Positions 49,890 to 59,680 of a stretch of 64,000 nucleotides of DNA are shown in pieces (the first letter of the stretch is position 1; each line of letters opens with the position of its first letter). The notes under the pieces are model-generated. The model was not told the DNA's origin and ran no database searches. It saw only the letters and a program-made list of their open reading frames with translations. Both the position numbers and the translations under genes were made by a program. Source of the DNA: Leptodactylus fallax (Eukaryota > Chordata > Amphibia > Anura > Leptodactylidae); assembly GCA_947044405.1 (NCBI GenBank), contig CAMRHE010000018.1, positions 2,790,001 to 2,854,000 on the forward strand, written 5' to 3'.

Positions 49890-49940
49890 CCGATACAAAC
49901 GTGACGTTTCAGTCAGACTGACCTTCATCAGATATTGAAA
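49890..49940 (-). ncRNA. Degenerate hammerhead-like motif
   Basis: Minus: CTGATGA (49931-49925), stem GGTCA-loop-TGACT, GAAAC (49910-49906), short stem III ACG-TCA-CGT. Helix I pairs only if a one-base bulge is allowed, so this copy may be inactive. Confidence 0.45.
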
Positions 49941-50929
49941 TCACATTTATAATAAAACCAGAAAATGCAAGATATAATCAGAGATATAAAACACCAATCC
50001 AAAATCAAAGGCTTGCTATTTCATGCTAAATAGTGATACAGCCAATATGAAATAAACAGTATATATAAGGGAACAATGAACTTGAAAGAAAATATATAGA
50101 CAGTCATTCACTGGTAAAGTAAAGACTAGAGGTACAGCACTCAGCTTTATAATACAAGAAGGAGGCATCTATATAAACTATAGATGAGAGAGCAAGCACC
50201 TAAACAATCTTACCGGATTGCAAGAAGAAATGTGGAGCAAAGATGAAAATGGAGCACTGGAGAAAAATCTAAAGAGCTGTAGTTGGCCACATGTGAAAAT
50301 TTAAATGTATGGCACCATATCGGACACTTCCTGTGATGTCATATGCATCACTATAAAACCACTTCCGCTCGCAAAGATAACATGACCCAAAAGAAAAAAA
50401 TAATAATGCCGGCCATAAACAACTGTAAGTGGAATAAGAAAGGTGAAGAACATACATGGCAGAAAAGAGCACTAGAAGATTGGCCACATCAATGCAGGAA
50501 GGAAGTGACTTCCAGTTACATTACAAGGCGCGCTGGAAGACAGTAATCAAGAGGTGCCACAAGCCGTCAAACAGACGGAATCAGATGGGTGGAGACTTCC
50601 AGTGGTGTCAAACACCAAACCGGAAGTAAACAAATAAAAGAGGAAAGAATAGGTAAAGGAGAAAACCAGCACTGGAAGCAAAGAGGGAGGATGGATAAGG
50701 AAAAGAATAAACACAATAGAACAGAAGTAGAAAATTTGTAGAAATTAAGTAAGGCATAGATCAGTAAAGAAAATGAGAAATAGGAGAAAAGAAGGGGGGA
50801 AAGGAAAGAAAGGGAAAACATGGAGAAAAAAGGGGTAAAGAAGGTGGCTAAAAAGGGGCAATCCGAATAATGATCAACTGGGTACCAATGACTAAAGATG
50901 AGTAAAACAAATAAAGTTTCTTTCTTGAA

Positions 50930-51328
50930 ACTACAAATGCCATACTCTCGAGTGAGACCCTTGGATTCTAGGGGTTTGAAATTTGTGGATCCAAAAGCCT
51001 GCTTTCATTTTGAACCTTTTAATACGATTAGTACCCCATCTCAATTTAGGAACATGTTCTATGACCTGAGATCTAAGTTATGTGGCAGAATGTTTTGCTT
51101 GGTGAAAATGATAAGGAATAGGTAACAACACCACTTGTGTGCAAATGGTGGACTTGTGTTTGAAAATCCGGTCCCTAACTGATCTGTTTCTTTTATATAT
51201 GCAAGTTCACATGGACATTTGACCATGTAGACCACATAAGATATATTGCATGTCAAATAGTTTTTAATTGGGAATCCTCTACCTCTACAAGTATGGAGGT
51301 TAAAGATCACCTTTCTGTACATTACCAC
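50930..51328 (-). pseudogene. Penelope-like GIY-YIG endonuclease region
   Basis: On minus, NYLTCNISYVVYMVKCPCEL and AYIKET match the 'YVVYxxxCPC...Y.G.T' core of Penelope GIY-YIG domains. In a shifted frame further on, 'tttggatccacaaatttcaa' (about 51000-50980) gives an FWIHKFQTLESKGL-like C-terminal block. The catalytic Gly of the YVG motif is replaced (YIKET). Frameshifted; non-functional. Confidence 0.65.
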
Positions 51329-51340
51329 ACTGTGGACAGT

Positions 51341-52490
51341 GTAGACAGGGAAATGTCCAGTTTATTTTTGTATTTGAAAAGTGTTGTCTGGGAACCTTCT
51401 AACCAGAACCTAAGTCTGATCTAACCAGCTCCTTTTTCAAATTCTTGGCCCTCGTAGAGCAAGGCAAAAATGGTTTAGAGAAAGATATTACATTAGGATG
51501 CCCCTTATGTAAAACAGACCAACGGCTACAAATGATTGTGTATTTTATAGGCAAAGGGATCAAATGAGTGAACGTATAGAATTCGATCTTAGTTGTCCCT
51601 TATGTTTCTTGGAACAAACGGTTTACATGTCTGTAAAGGGTATATGGGGTAACCTCTCTGTCTAAATTTTTTATGATACCCCTAAAAATGTTAAGAAAAA
51701 CTAATCAAAACATTATATGAAGAAATGAAAACTACAACTAGAGCCTGCAGAGCAGAAGACTGTTAAAAATGAAAGATAAATATCATATAATGCATACATA
51801 AATACACACACACGGCATCTTTTCCAGGTATTCGGGGAGTCCCCAAAACCCGAATGCAGGTGTGAACCTAGCGTCAGTCACTGGGCTTTTCGGTACCCAT
51901 ATTACTATCAGTGTTTGAATATTGAGTTTGCACAAATGTGTGCTTGAGTTTATGTAGTGTCTGTTTGCAATGATAGTGACTGAATATTCTGAATCCAATA
52001 ATTAGGAAAAATGTTGAGATGCGTTATGTGTGTAGTTATGGTTATTTTCGTTCATTGTTGTAGTTATGAAATATGTTCAATGTGCTAGTCCCCTTTTACG
52101 GTCACATCCCGTGTCACAGGAGCTTGTGTGGTGAGTGGGACTTCAGATCTCTGACAAGTTTCGACACAAATTGTGCCTGTAGTGTAGCTACAAAACATCA
52201 AACAATGTAGGAAAAATGATCAAATGCTTTAAAAGGCAAAGCTTCCTTAGTTATACAAATTATACCAAGTAAATCACTGGCACATATCCAAAATACTGAA
52301 GGAAAATACATGACATTTTCAATAAATTATTCTTTTTAAGCTATCCTAAGTTTTCCATTTTTTTAAAATATTTATTACATCCTTTGAATATACGACCAGT
52401 ACAGAATTACCCAGCAAAACCAATGATCGTCTCTTTTGGCAACCTCTGGCATAGGAACATTACAGTGGATGGAACAACAGTTCTTCTCCA
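51341..52490. other. No recognised gene
   Basis: May include upstream Penelope sequence, but I cannot read an RT motif. A short MITE-like piece lies near 51830-51880 ('gtgaacctagcgtcag'). Confidence 0.35.
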
Positions 52491-52494
52491 AATC

Positions 52495-53030
52495 ACATAA
52501 AGGAATTCTATCATTGGGGAAACATGTTTTTATCTGAAGCAGTGTTGGAATAGTCTTTATAAAGGCTATTCTACTCCTACCTTTACTTTTCTTCTCCTCA
52601 CCGCTGTTTGTCCAAAAAATTTTTTATTCTCATATGTAAATTATGCTCAGGGAGCACCGGCGGCATTCCCCCTGTGCTCCCAGCACTCTGCGTCATCGCC
52701 ACAACCCGCCTCCAGCGCTGCTTTGTCACGTTCCCTGTATCTTCTTCTGTTCATCTTGCATCTGCTTCTTGCTCCGTCGGCCATTTTTCTGGAGTACGTT
52801 GGTGTAAGAAACTAAACAAAAATGGCCACTGGAGCCACTTTGAGTTCAGGCAGAGCCGACTGAGCATGCTCCGGCGGCCATTTTTGTTTAGTTTCTTACA
52901 CAAAATCGTGCAGCTACTGAAACTGGTAGCCGGCTGTAACTTCAGCCAGAGCTCCCAGAGAGAAGATAGGGAAGGTTTATTACCTTCCCTGTCTTCCCAA
53001 TTGCTGTGTATACAGCGTACAATGGGCGCC
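52495..53030. repeat. Fold-back repeat related to 17130-17285
   Basis: Starts 'aattctatcattggggaaac', matching the complement of 17268-17285, and includes 'aatagtctttataaaggcta'. A perfect 24-bp inverted repeat lies at 52804-52827 and 52876-52899 (GTAAGAAACTAAACAAAAAT plus GGCC). The frame crossing this region is not a gene. Confidence 0.6.
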
Positions 53031-53176
53031 GCAAACAGCGCTTCGGGGGGCCGCCCTCGTGGGGCCGACCCCCTCCCCCGGGGGTTTGTGCGCCCCGGGT
53101 GGGGGGCCCCCACCACACCCCCCAAAAAAAAAAAAAAAAGGAAGCGGTTGCCCTTAAAGCCTTATAATGACTTTGG

Positions 53177-53215
<39 letters not shown>

Positions 53216-53303
53216 AAAAAATGCTGTGTGTGTCCCCGAAAAAAATTAGCTAAATAACACAAAATATTTTTAAAATACACAGAATAAAAAAATAATACAC
53301 CCC

Positions 53304-54100
53304 TGTGTAAAATATGTCGCCTCCCCCCGCCGGCCCGCCCGGCTGTCAAAAAATTTTTTTCATCCACTCCCTAACCATCTGTTGAGTGGGTACTAGTTTA
53401 AAAAAAAAAAAGAAATAAAAAAAATAAATTTTAAAAAATAAATATGTGTGGGGGGGTGTTTTTTTTTTAGCATATACAGAAATATACAATATTAATATGA
53501 TCAAGCATAAACATACAAGCAAAGGGGCGATGATACAATACACAAAAATAAACAGGAGAATTAAAAGATAGAGAAAATACCGGCATAGGCTCGTAGTCCG
53601 TTTCTCTAGGCCACAGCAGAGTTTTGGGCCTAGGGGCGCAAGCTTAAGCAAGTTGCATAAAACAATCCTTCTACATGCTGTCCAGAACTAGGCCCTCAAA
53701 GCATTCCTCAGTAGGGCAGGCCCTCTCATCTTCTCCCAGATCAGAGCTCCTTACTGCCTCTTTGCTGAATGACCCCAGAATCCAGGTCTGCCCACAGCAT
53801 ATGGCTAGTGCTCCACCCACCCCTTGCACCCAGGCAGCCCCCCTTCTCCCACCTTTGCAGAACCCTCGGAGAGAAGGGTGAAGTTAAGGCTTGCTATCCC
53901 CCATCCCATCTGGCCAGGGATAATAAAAGTGCCTGGCTATAGCAAGCCATCTCCAATGAACACACATAAAACCAGTGAAGCGTATCGTCCAGCAATGTGG
54001 ACTCAACTAAAGCACCGCATTCCAAGTGGGGGAAGGACTGACCTAAGCAAGTAAACCACACTTCCAAGAAAGATATAAAACTGAGGGTCGGTTCATCACA
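53304..54100 (-). repeat. 3' LTR of the gypsy element
   Basis: 53469-54060 is nearly identical to 58559-59150. On minus it begins TGTGATGAACC at 54100, next to the PPT. The part 53304-53468 is homologous to 58395-58558 only in garbled form ('aaatatgtcgcctccccccg' for 'gaatatcgcctcgcccagcc'), probably consensus error. Confidence 0.85.
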
Positions 54101-54989
54101 CCCTCCCCCTTTTAGAGCGTGTCGGGAGGAAGGACGATCCTAAGATCGCCTTCCGCGGACACCTTGGTGGCCTCACCCCGCCGGGACCTGCGCTGGTCCC
54201 TGACCATATTCCTGGCGTACTGATACCCTCTTCCTCTCCTGTCTGAATGGAGACTCTTCTAAGGTTCAGGCTCTGAATTAAGTAGACCTGGCTACCTCCT
54301 GCTTGCTCTGGGTCCCTCCCCCGAGTGCTGGCGTCCCTTAGACCCACACTCACAACCCCAGGCCCTTGTGATACCGGTGCTGAGACCCCATCCCGGCAGT
54401 CTCCGCCCACCTGGCTACCCCCGGCCTGCACTGGGACCTCGTTCTGAGTGCTGGCATCCCGCAGATCCACACTCGCAACCCCAGGCCCTTGTGGTACCGG
54501 TGCTGAGACCCCATCCCGGCAGTCTCCGCCCACCTGGCTACCCCCGGCCTGCACTGGGACCTCGTGCTGAGTGCTGGCATCCTGCAGATCCACACTCGCA
54601 ACCCCAGGCCCTTGTGATACCAGTTTAGAGACCCCTTCCTGGCAGTCTCTCAGGGTCTCTCCCACACTAGCCGCTAGTTGGGAGAGTTCTAGGGGATTCT
54701 GCACCTCCCCCTTTGCTTCCAAACCTAGGGGCACCTCTGGTTCTGGCACAGGTATGTTTGGACCCTGTCCTCCCTCCCAGACGCCTTGCCCCTTTGGGCC
54801 TACACCCTGTTCCTCCTGTACTTGGGTGGGTGATGGTGATACCTTGGGCAAATGACTAAGATTATGCTTCCCCCAAACCATCCCTCCACAATACATTGAC
54901 AGGTAATACATTTGACACACCCCCTTCTTGGGTCCCACCTCCAGCACCCCATGCCGTCTGCACTTGGGCCATGGGCACGACTGGCACAC
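54096..54989 (-). CDS. 3' region open frame with three 41-aa repeats
   Basis: A 297-codon frame downstream of integrase, ending at the PPT. Residues roughly 120-240 contain about 2.5-3 tandem copies of a 41-residue unit (ASVDLRDASTQNEVPVQAGG, then SQVGGDCRDGVSAPVPQGPG and V), encoded by a 123-bp DNA repeat (about 54330-54620). Low complexity, rich in Gly, Pro, Val and Gln. No known domain. It occupies the place where pol or a chromodomain might be. It may be neutral filler of a deletion derivative or an extra protein. Confidence 0.45.
   Translation of the reverse strand: MCQSCPWPKCRRHGVLEVGPKKGVCQMYYLSMYCGGMVWGKHNLSHLPKVSPSPTQVQEEQGVGPKGQGVWEGGQGPNIPVPEPEVPLGLEAKGEVQNPLELSQLAASVGETLRDCQEGVSKLVSQGPGVASVDLQDASTQHEVPVQAGGSQVGGDCRDGVSAPVPQGPGVASVDLRDASTQNEVPVQAGGSQVGGDCRDGVSAPVSQGPGVVSVGLRDASTRGRDPEQAGGSQVYLIQSLNLRRVSIQTGEEEGISTPGIWSGTSAGPGGVRPPRCPRKAILGSSFLPTRSKRGRV
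54101..54113 (-). other. Polypurine tract
   Basis: On minus AAAAGGGGGAGGG directly precedes the LTR start TGTGATGAACC. This is the second-strand primer position in LTR retrotransposons. Confidence 0.85.
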
Positions 54990-55750
54990 CTTGGATGGCT
55001 GTTTCTCCTTCCCAGGACTCTTTCACAAGAGTTAGGGGGCCCACGTACACGTCTCCTGTACAAGAGCTCAAAGGGGGAGAACCCCGTTGAGGCTTGCGGC
55101 ACCGCCCGGTAAGCGAACAGCAGGTGCGGGAGATAAGGCTCCCAGTCGCGCCCGTGGGACTCGACTAACATCCTGAGAATCTGCTTCAGGGTGCCATTGA
55201 ACCGTTCACACAGGCCATTGGTCTGTGGGTGATACGGGCTGGACACCAGATGTTGCACCTCTGTTACCTTACACAGGCCTTGCATCAAGGCAGACATGAA
55301 CTGGGTACCTTGGTCTGTGAGCATCTCTCTGGGAAATCCAACACGGGAGAAGATGCCTACCAGAGCCTTGGCCACTACATCAGCCAGGGTGGAAGACAGC
55401 GCGACAGCTTCCGGGTACCTAGTAGCGTAGTCTACTACCGTTAATATGAAACGTTTCCCGATGCGACTGGGAATGGACAGGGGTCCAATGAGATCCAGAG
55501 CCACCCGCTGGAAAGGTTCGGTTATGATGGGCATAGGTATCATTGGTGCTTTGGAGCCTTGCCCCGCCTTGCCCATCCTCTGACAAGTGTCACATGAACG
55601 GCAGTATTTAGCTACATCTGTCTCCATCTTAGGCCAGTAGAATAAGTGGCTGAGGCGAGCCTTGGTCTTAGCGATCCCCAGGTGGCCTGCCAGTGGAATA
55701 TCATGAGCAATCCGCAACAACTCCACCCGGTAGGGTTGGGGTACCACCAA
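54800..55750 (-). CDS. Gypsy integrase, catalytic motifs intact
   Basis: 316-codon frame. Zinc-binding HHCC: H16 and H23 (HDIPLAGH) with C53 and C56 (CDTC). Catalytic core: D86 (VALDLIGP), D146 (LTDQGTQF) and E182 (LCERFNG), with 35 residues between D146 and E182, the DD35E spacing of retroelement integrases. HPQTNG and the GFSPFELLYRRR end block are conserved. Homology ends near residue 239 and a frameshift follows, the other frame continuing as VRGPLTLVKESWEGE. The enzyme would insert element cDNA into the host genome. It is frame-separated from the upstream linker at 56061-55612. Confidence 0.88.
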   Translation of the reverse strand: MVVPQPYRVELLRIAHDIPLAGHLGIAKTKARLSHLFYWPKMETDVAKYCRSCDTCQRMGKAGQGSKAPMIPMPIITEPFQRVALDLIGPLSIPSRIGKRFILTVVDYATRYPEAVALSSTLADVVAKALVGIFSRVGFPREMLTDQGTQFMSALMQGLCKVTEVQHLVSSPYHPQTNGLCERFNGTLKQILRMLVESHGRDWEPYLPHLLFAYRAVPQASTGFSPFELLYRRRVRGPPNSCERVLGRRNSHPRCASRAHGPSADGMGCWRWDPRRGCVKCITCQCIVEGWFGGSIILVICPRYHHHPPKYRRNRV

Positions 55751-56061
55751 ATGTTTCTCCCTGAGCCGACTTTTTTTCCCTTTGTGGGGATCGTTTCCCG
55801 GTACAACCTCCCTTGCTCCCAGTACACGCGGTCCTTGTCCGACTCCAAGGGAGGTTGATCAGCACGCTCCTTCAATGCATCCAGACTGCGGTCAGCTTGG
55901 ACAGCGTCCCTGAACTCCTGACTGGAACCAGACAGAAGAGATGTGCATGTCACATACCCGCCGGGCTCCTCCGGCTCCAGTGTGGGGAGGTTAGTCATGG
56001 CGGTCTCAGTGCCTTCTCCGGGTGACAGAGGGAACGGCTCAGGGGTCGGAGCGCCTTCCAC
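55612..56061 (-). pseudogene. Linker region upstream of integrase
   Basis: Frame with QEFRDAVQADRSLDALKERA and DRVYWEQGRLYRET, the segment that normally precedes the integrase zinc domain in gypsy polyproteins. It then shifts frame at 'kgkkvgsgrn' relative to the integrase. Upstream, VVTRSQSARG lies at about 56085. No RNase H is found between this and the protease. Confidence 0.7.
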
Positions 56062-56169
56062 CCTCTAGCACTCTGGCTGCGGGTCACCACCGCAACTCCA
56101 GCAGTCCGTTCCTCATCCGGATCGGCCCTGAGATCCCCGTGACCCACCTGACCACCTGGCACATTGTCC

Positions 56170-56946
56170 TCAGTTGGGGTTGCCCCCCAGCATCTCAGAA
56201 GAGCTAACCTGTAAACCTGCAAGGCAAGAATTAGCAATTACATTGACATTGCATTCATTCATTGATTCACAGTGAACTGCATGGGGGAATGGCTGAGCCA
56301 GGGTCACACTGAGGGGGCTCTCATCACCCGCAGATGTGGGCGGGGCTACAGCCAGGTCAGCATTCCACAATGTCTCATTCACATGCTCACTGATTACTTT
56401 AGCTGGACGCACAGCAAGGGGAGACAAAAGGCTAACCCTTCCCTCTGCCTGTGTGACAGGCTTCAACCCCTCATTAAAATCATCCTTCAGTACAGACATT
56501 TTGTCACAGCGAGGTGGGGCTGCTCCCACCCCATATTGGGACACCAAGGGCCCCAAATCTCTTCCCAATAGTACATTGGCAGGCAGATCAGACACTAGCC
56601 CCACATCACGCATCCCTTTTCCCGCACCCCAGTCCAAATGGACGCAAGCCATGGGCACAGTTACGCGTTCTTGTCCAATACCCTTCAGGGTCAGAGTTTT
56701 TCCAGGGATAATACTGTCCGCAGGGACCAAGTCAGGTTGCACCAGAGTAATCTGCGCCCCAGTGTCCCGAAATCCCATGACCACTTTACCCCCCACAATG
56801 ACCTGTTGACTGTTGGCATTGGATTGCAACCCCCTCCCCTCCCCACCAAGTATACAGATGAGCCAGCTGCCGTGGCTGGGGAAACAGGGGGTTCTTAGAG
56901 CGGTTGGGGCACTCCGCCTTGAAATGTCCTGGCTGGTTACAAGCAT
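56170..56946 (-). CDS. Gypsy protease region
   Basis: 258-codon frame. GFRDTGAQITLVQPD contains the DTGA active-site motif of retropepsins. PANVLLGRDLGPL supplies the ILGRD-like C-terminal motif (about residue 140). Retropepsins mature the polyprotein as dimers. The rest is low-complexity or unrecognised. The N-terminal part overlaps, in another frame, the end of Gag. Confidence 0.78.
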   Translation of the reverse strand: MLVTSQDISRRSAPTALRTPCFPSHGSWLICILGGEGRGLQSNANSQQVIVGGKVVMGFRDTGAQITLVQPDLVPADSIIPGKTLTLKGIGQERVTVPMACVHLDWGAGKGMRDVGLVSDLPANVLLGRDLGPLVSQYGVGAAPPRCDKMSVLKDDFNEGLKPVTQAEGRVSLLSPLAVRPAKVISEHVNETLWNADLAVAPPTSAGDESPLSVTLAQPFPHAVHCESMNECNVNVIANSCLAGLQVSSSEMLGGNPN

Positions 56947-57269
56947 GACACCGCCGGGCCTCTCCTTGGTACTTGGAGGGGGTCCCCGGGGCGACCCAGA
57001 GTTCTTGGGACAGGGGAAGTAGAGGGGGCACCCGGGACAGAGTTTGTCTTACCCCACTTGGAGACCGCAGGCTGTGGTGAACTCCAACTTTGCCCCTCCT
57101 TCCAGCTTGGGGGTCTCTGCAGTGTGGCTCCTCTCTTGATCCCTTGCTCCCTGGTGGACACATAGTCGTCAGCAATCTCTGCAGCATTGTCTGCTGTTGT
57201 GGGTTTCCAGTCACACACGAACTGGCGGACCTCCAGAGGGCACACCTGGAGAAATTGTTCCTTTATCAT
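56786..57269 (-). pseudogene. Gag C-terminal part: SCAN-like segment and CCHC zinc knuckle
   Basis: Minus frames: KEQFLQVCPLEVRQFVCDWK and DNAAEIADDYVSTREQ at 57269-57130, resembling the Gag segment from which vertebrate SCAN domains are thought to derive. Then, in another frame, CHACNQPGHFKAEC at about 56950-56905, a CX2CX4HX4C zinc knuckle that binds RNA. A frameshift separates them. Confidence 0.72.
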
Positions 57270-57285
57270 AAGATCCCCAATTCCC

Positions 57286-58268
57286 TCAAACGTGGTGACA
57301 GTAAGTCCTTTGATCCACTGCCAGAATGTAACCTGTAAGTGGTGCAGAACATCCGCATAGCTCTCTGTGGGACCCCCGCTGGATATTCCGGAACTTTTTG
57401 CGGTACACCTCCGGCGTGAGCCGGTATCTCCGGATCAGCGCTGCTTTGATGGTCTCATAGTCCGCGTCCACTGGTAAGCTCGTGGGAAACATCCAGGCCT
57501 TTTCCCTTCAGCCGGGGAGACAGGTAACGGGCCCATTCTGCCTGGGGAATATGATGCTGCTTACACACCCTCTCAAATCCCCGCAAGAACGAGTCCAAGT
57601 CCCCGTTATCTTCCAAGATTGGAAAGTCCTCGGATCGGATCTTTAGTGCTCGGGCTCCTGGAGTTGGTGCAGGGAAAGGTTGCGCCTGCTGGCAAAGTTC
57701 CAGCTTTTTTAGCTCAAGCTGATGCTCCAACTCCGCCCGACGCTCTGCAGCAGCGGCCTCTCTCTCCGCCCGGCGCTCTGCAGGCAGCAGAGGGTCTCTC
57801 TCCGCCCGGCGCTCTAGCAGCAGCGGCCTCCTCTCTTCCACCCGGCGCTCTGTAGCGTTCTCTCTCCGCCCGGCGCTCTGCAGCTTCTTGGTACTGGTGA
57901 ATCACCTGCAGACGGGCGCTATAGTCACTGGCGTCTATCTGCTGTAAGGCCATTTGCAAGTATAAGTCCGTTACCCCCACAGAACTGGGGTTACTGGTCC
58001 CTCCAGGCACAGTTACCTCTGGGGTCCGGGCACCTGTGGAACCATCTGGCATGGTGATGTTTTCTGGTGCCAGCCTCTCAGGACTTTGCTCCGCCTCCTG
58101 CATGGCTATGGTAGCTTCCATATCTGCCATCTCCTGGAGTTCAGCAGCAACCAAGTCCTGCAGACGTTTGGTTATGCTTCTGGTCCCACCAGCCATCCAC
58201 TGGAAGCCGTTGCCAAATAAAAGATAGGACAGAAAAAAAGAAGAAGGGAGGGAACAGTACTGTACCAA
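57286..58268 (-). pseudogene. Gag N-terminal and middle part, frameshifted
   Basis: Start region MAGGTRSITKRLQDLVAAEL (within the frame from 58268), then helical sequence leading to a tandem RRAERE-type coil repeated four to five times (57735-57880). Frames change inside those repeats. Next, FPILEDNGDLDSFLRGFERV and WARYLSPRLKGKGLDV at 57600-57500, then YETIKAALIRRYRLTPEVYR at 57460-57400: the capsid-like helical region of gypsy Gag. At least two frameshifts. Confidence 0.75.
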
Positions 58269-58377
58269 ACTTTCACCGTATTTTAAGCTTGATCACATAC
58301 CGCGCTCGTTCCATAGGATTGCCGCGATCCCCAGTGTCTGCGTGATACCACACCCACACACTGTTATCCTAAGATCC

Positions 58378-58394
58378 CACCACGCTGCCACCAC
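58378..58394 (-). other. Putative primer binding site
   Basis: On minus, the LTR ends ...TTCACA at 58395, followed within one base by TGGTGGCAGCGTGG. PBS sequences begin TGG, complementary to a tRNA 3' CCA end. The tRNA species is not assigned. Confidence 0.6.
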
Positions 58395-59165
58395 TGTGAA
58401 GAATATCGCCTCGCCCAGCCGCCTGGCACGCCCTGCGATCAAACTTCTTTCTTAACCTCCCACTCACACACCGTGAGTAGGCCGGGTCATAGGATAAAAT
58501 GAAATGAGCAATATAAATTTTATATATTTAATAACCCAAGTGGGTCGGTATGGATTAATAGCATATACAGAAATATACAATATTAATATGATCAAGCATA
58601 AACATACAAGCAAAGGGGCGATGATACAATACACAAAAATAAACAGGAGAATTAAAAGATAGAGAAAATACCGGCATAGGCTCGTAGTCCGTTTCTCTAG
58701 GCCACAGCAGAGTTTTGGGCCTAGGGCGCAAGCTTAAGCAAGTTGCATAAAACAATCCTTCTACATGCTGTCCAGAACTAGGCCCTCAAAGCATTCCTCA
58801 GTAGGGCAGGCCCTCTCATCTTCTCCCAGATCAGAGCTCCTTACTGCCTCTTTGCTGAATGACCCCAGAATCCAGGTCTGCCCACAGCATATGGCTAGTG
58901 CTCCACCCACCCCTTGCACCCAGGCAGCCCCCCTTCTCCCACCTTTGCAGAACCCTCGGAGAGAAGGGTGAAGTTAAGGCTTGCTATCCCCCATCCCATC
59001 TGGCCAGGGATAATAAAAGTGCCTGGCTATAGCAAGCCATCTCCAATGAACACACATAAAACCAGTGAAGCGTATCGTCCAGCAATGTGGACTCAACTAA
59101 AGCACCGCATTCCAAGTGGGGGAAGGACTGACCTAAGCAAGTAAAACACACTACAAAGAAAGAAA
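58395..59165 (-). repeat. 5' LTR of the gypsy element
   Basis: Plus-strand start TGTGAAGAATATCGCC. Nearly identical to the 3' LTR across 58559-59150. An AATAAA-like element is near 58520-58535 on minus ('ttattaaatatataaaattt'). After about 59155 the sequence degenerates into homopolymers, where the other LTR has 'gagggtcggttcatcaca'. Confidence 0.85.
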
Positions 59166-59680
59166 AAAAACGGGGGGGGGGTCCCACCACACCCCCAAAC
59201 CCCCACAAAAAAAAACCCGAAAAGGTGTGTGCTGCCCGGGCCGAAAGGGCGGCGCGGTGCGGAGGTGGTAAAGGAGGGCGGGAGGCCAAAAACCCCAAAA
59301 CCCCTATTCTAAAACTACAGCCCCCCCTGCCTTTCCCGTTTGGTTATGCCCAAAAAAAAATAAAATAAAATACAAAATAAAAAATTAAGTTTTGGGGGTT
59401 GGGTGGCGCAAAAAATAAACAAAAAAAAAAAAAAAAGGTGATGGGGTGGGCCCCGGCCCCCCCCCAAAAGCCCACAAAAAAAAAAAAAAAATAAAAAAAA
59501 AGAAAAGGGCCCCGGGAGAAAGAAAAAAAAAAAGAACCAAAAAAAAATTTAAAATCAAAAGAAAAGGGGGGGTGGTGTGTGTGCGTTGCTGGGCCCCCCA
59601 AAAAACAAAAAAAAACAAACAAAAAAAAAAAAAAAAGAGAAAAGTAGAAGTTGAAAGATAATATAAAAAAAAAATCGGTA
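59166..59680. other. Corrupted homopolymer-rich patch, no reliable annotation
   Basis: Runs of A, G and C with isolated words. It begins exactly where the LTR should end. Any open frames here are artefacts. Confidence 0.7.

Larger units (their letters stand above)
49780..51340 (-). mobile_element. Penelope-like element relic, minus strand
   Basis: Minus reading: GIY-YIG-type coding at 51328-50930, then noncoding A/T- and purine-rich sequence to a putative terminal region near 49780-49960 that holds a hammerhead-like core (49931-49906). Penelope-like elements combine RT with a GIY-YIG endonuclease and carry hammerhead motifs in their pLTRs. The RT part is not recognisable here. Boundaries are approximate. 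Confidence 0.55.
53304..59165 (-). mobile_element. Ty3/gypsy-type LTR retrotransposon without reverse transcriptase
   Basis: Two LTR copies (53304-54100 and 58395-about 59165) bracket a 4.3-kb interior read on minus: Gag (58268-56890), protease (about 56800-56500), integrase (55750-55000) and a repeat-bearing 3' region (54989-54105). PBS-like and polypurine sites lie where expected. No RT or RNase H motif was found between protease and integrase or between integrase and the PPT, so this is a non-autonomous derivative. Target duplication cannot be read because both outer LTR ends are corrupted. Confidence 0.88.

Noticed and set aside
52608..53249. 213-codon frame on plus and overlapping frames on minus
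   Set aside because: Runs through a fold-back repeat and into a homopolymer patch; the C-terminus is poly-Lys from an A run. Not a gene.
54368..54855. Plus-strand frames of 86 and 94 codons
   Set aside because: Antisense of the 123-bp repeat in the gypsy 3' region.
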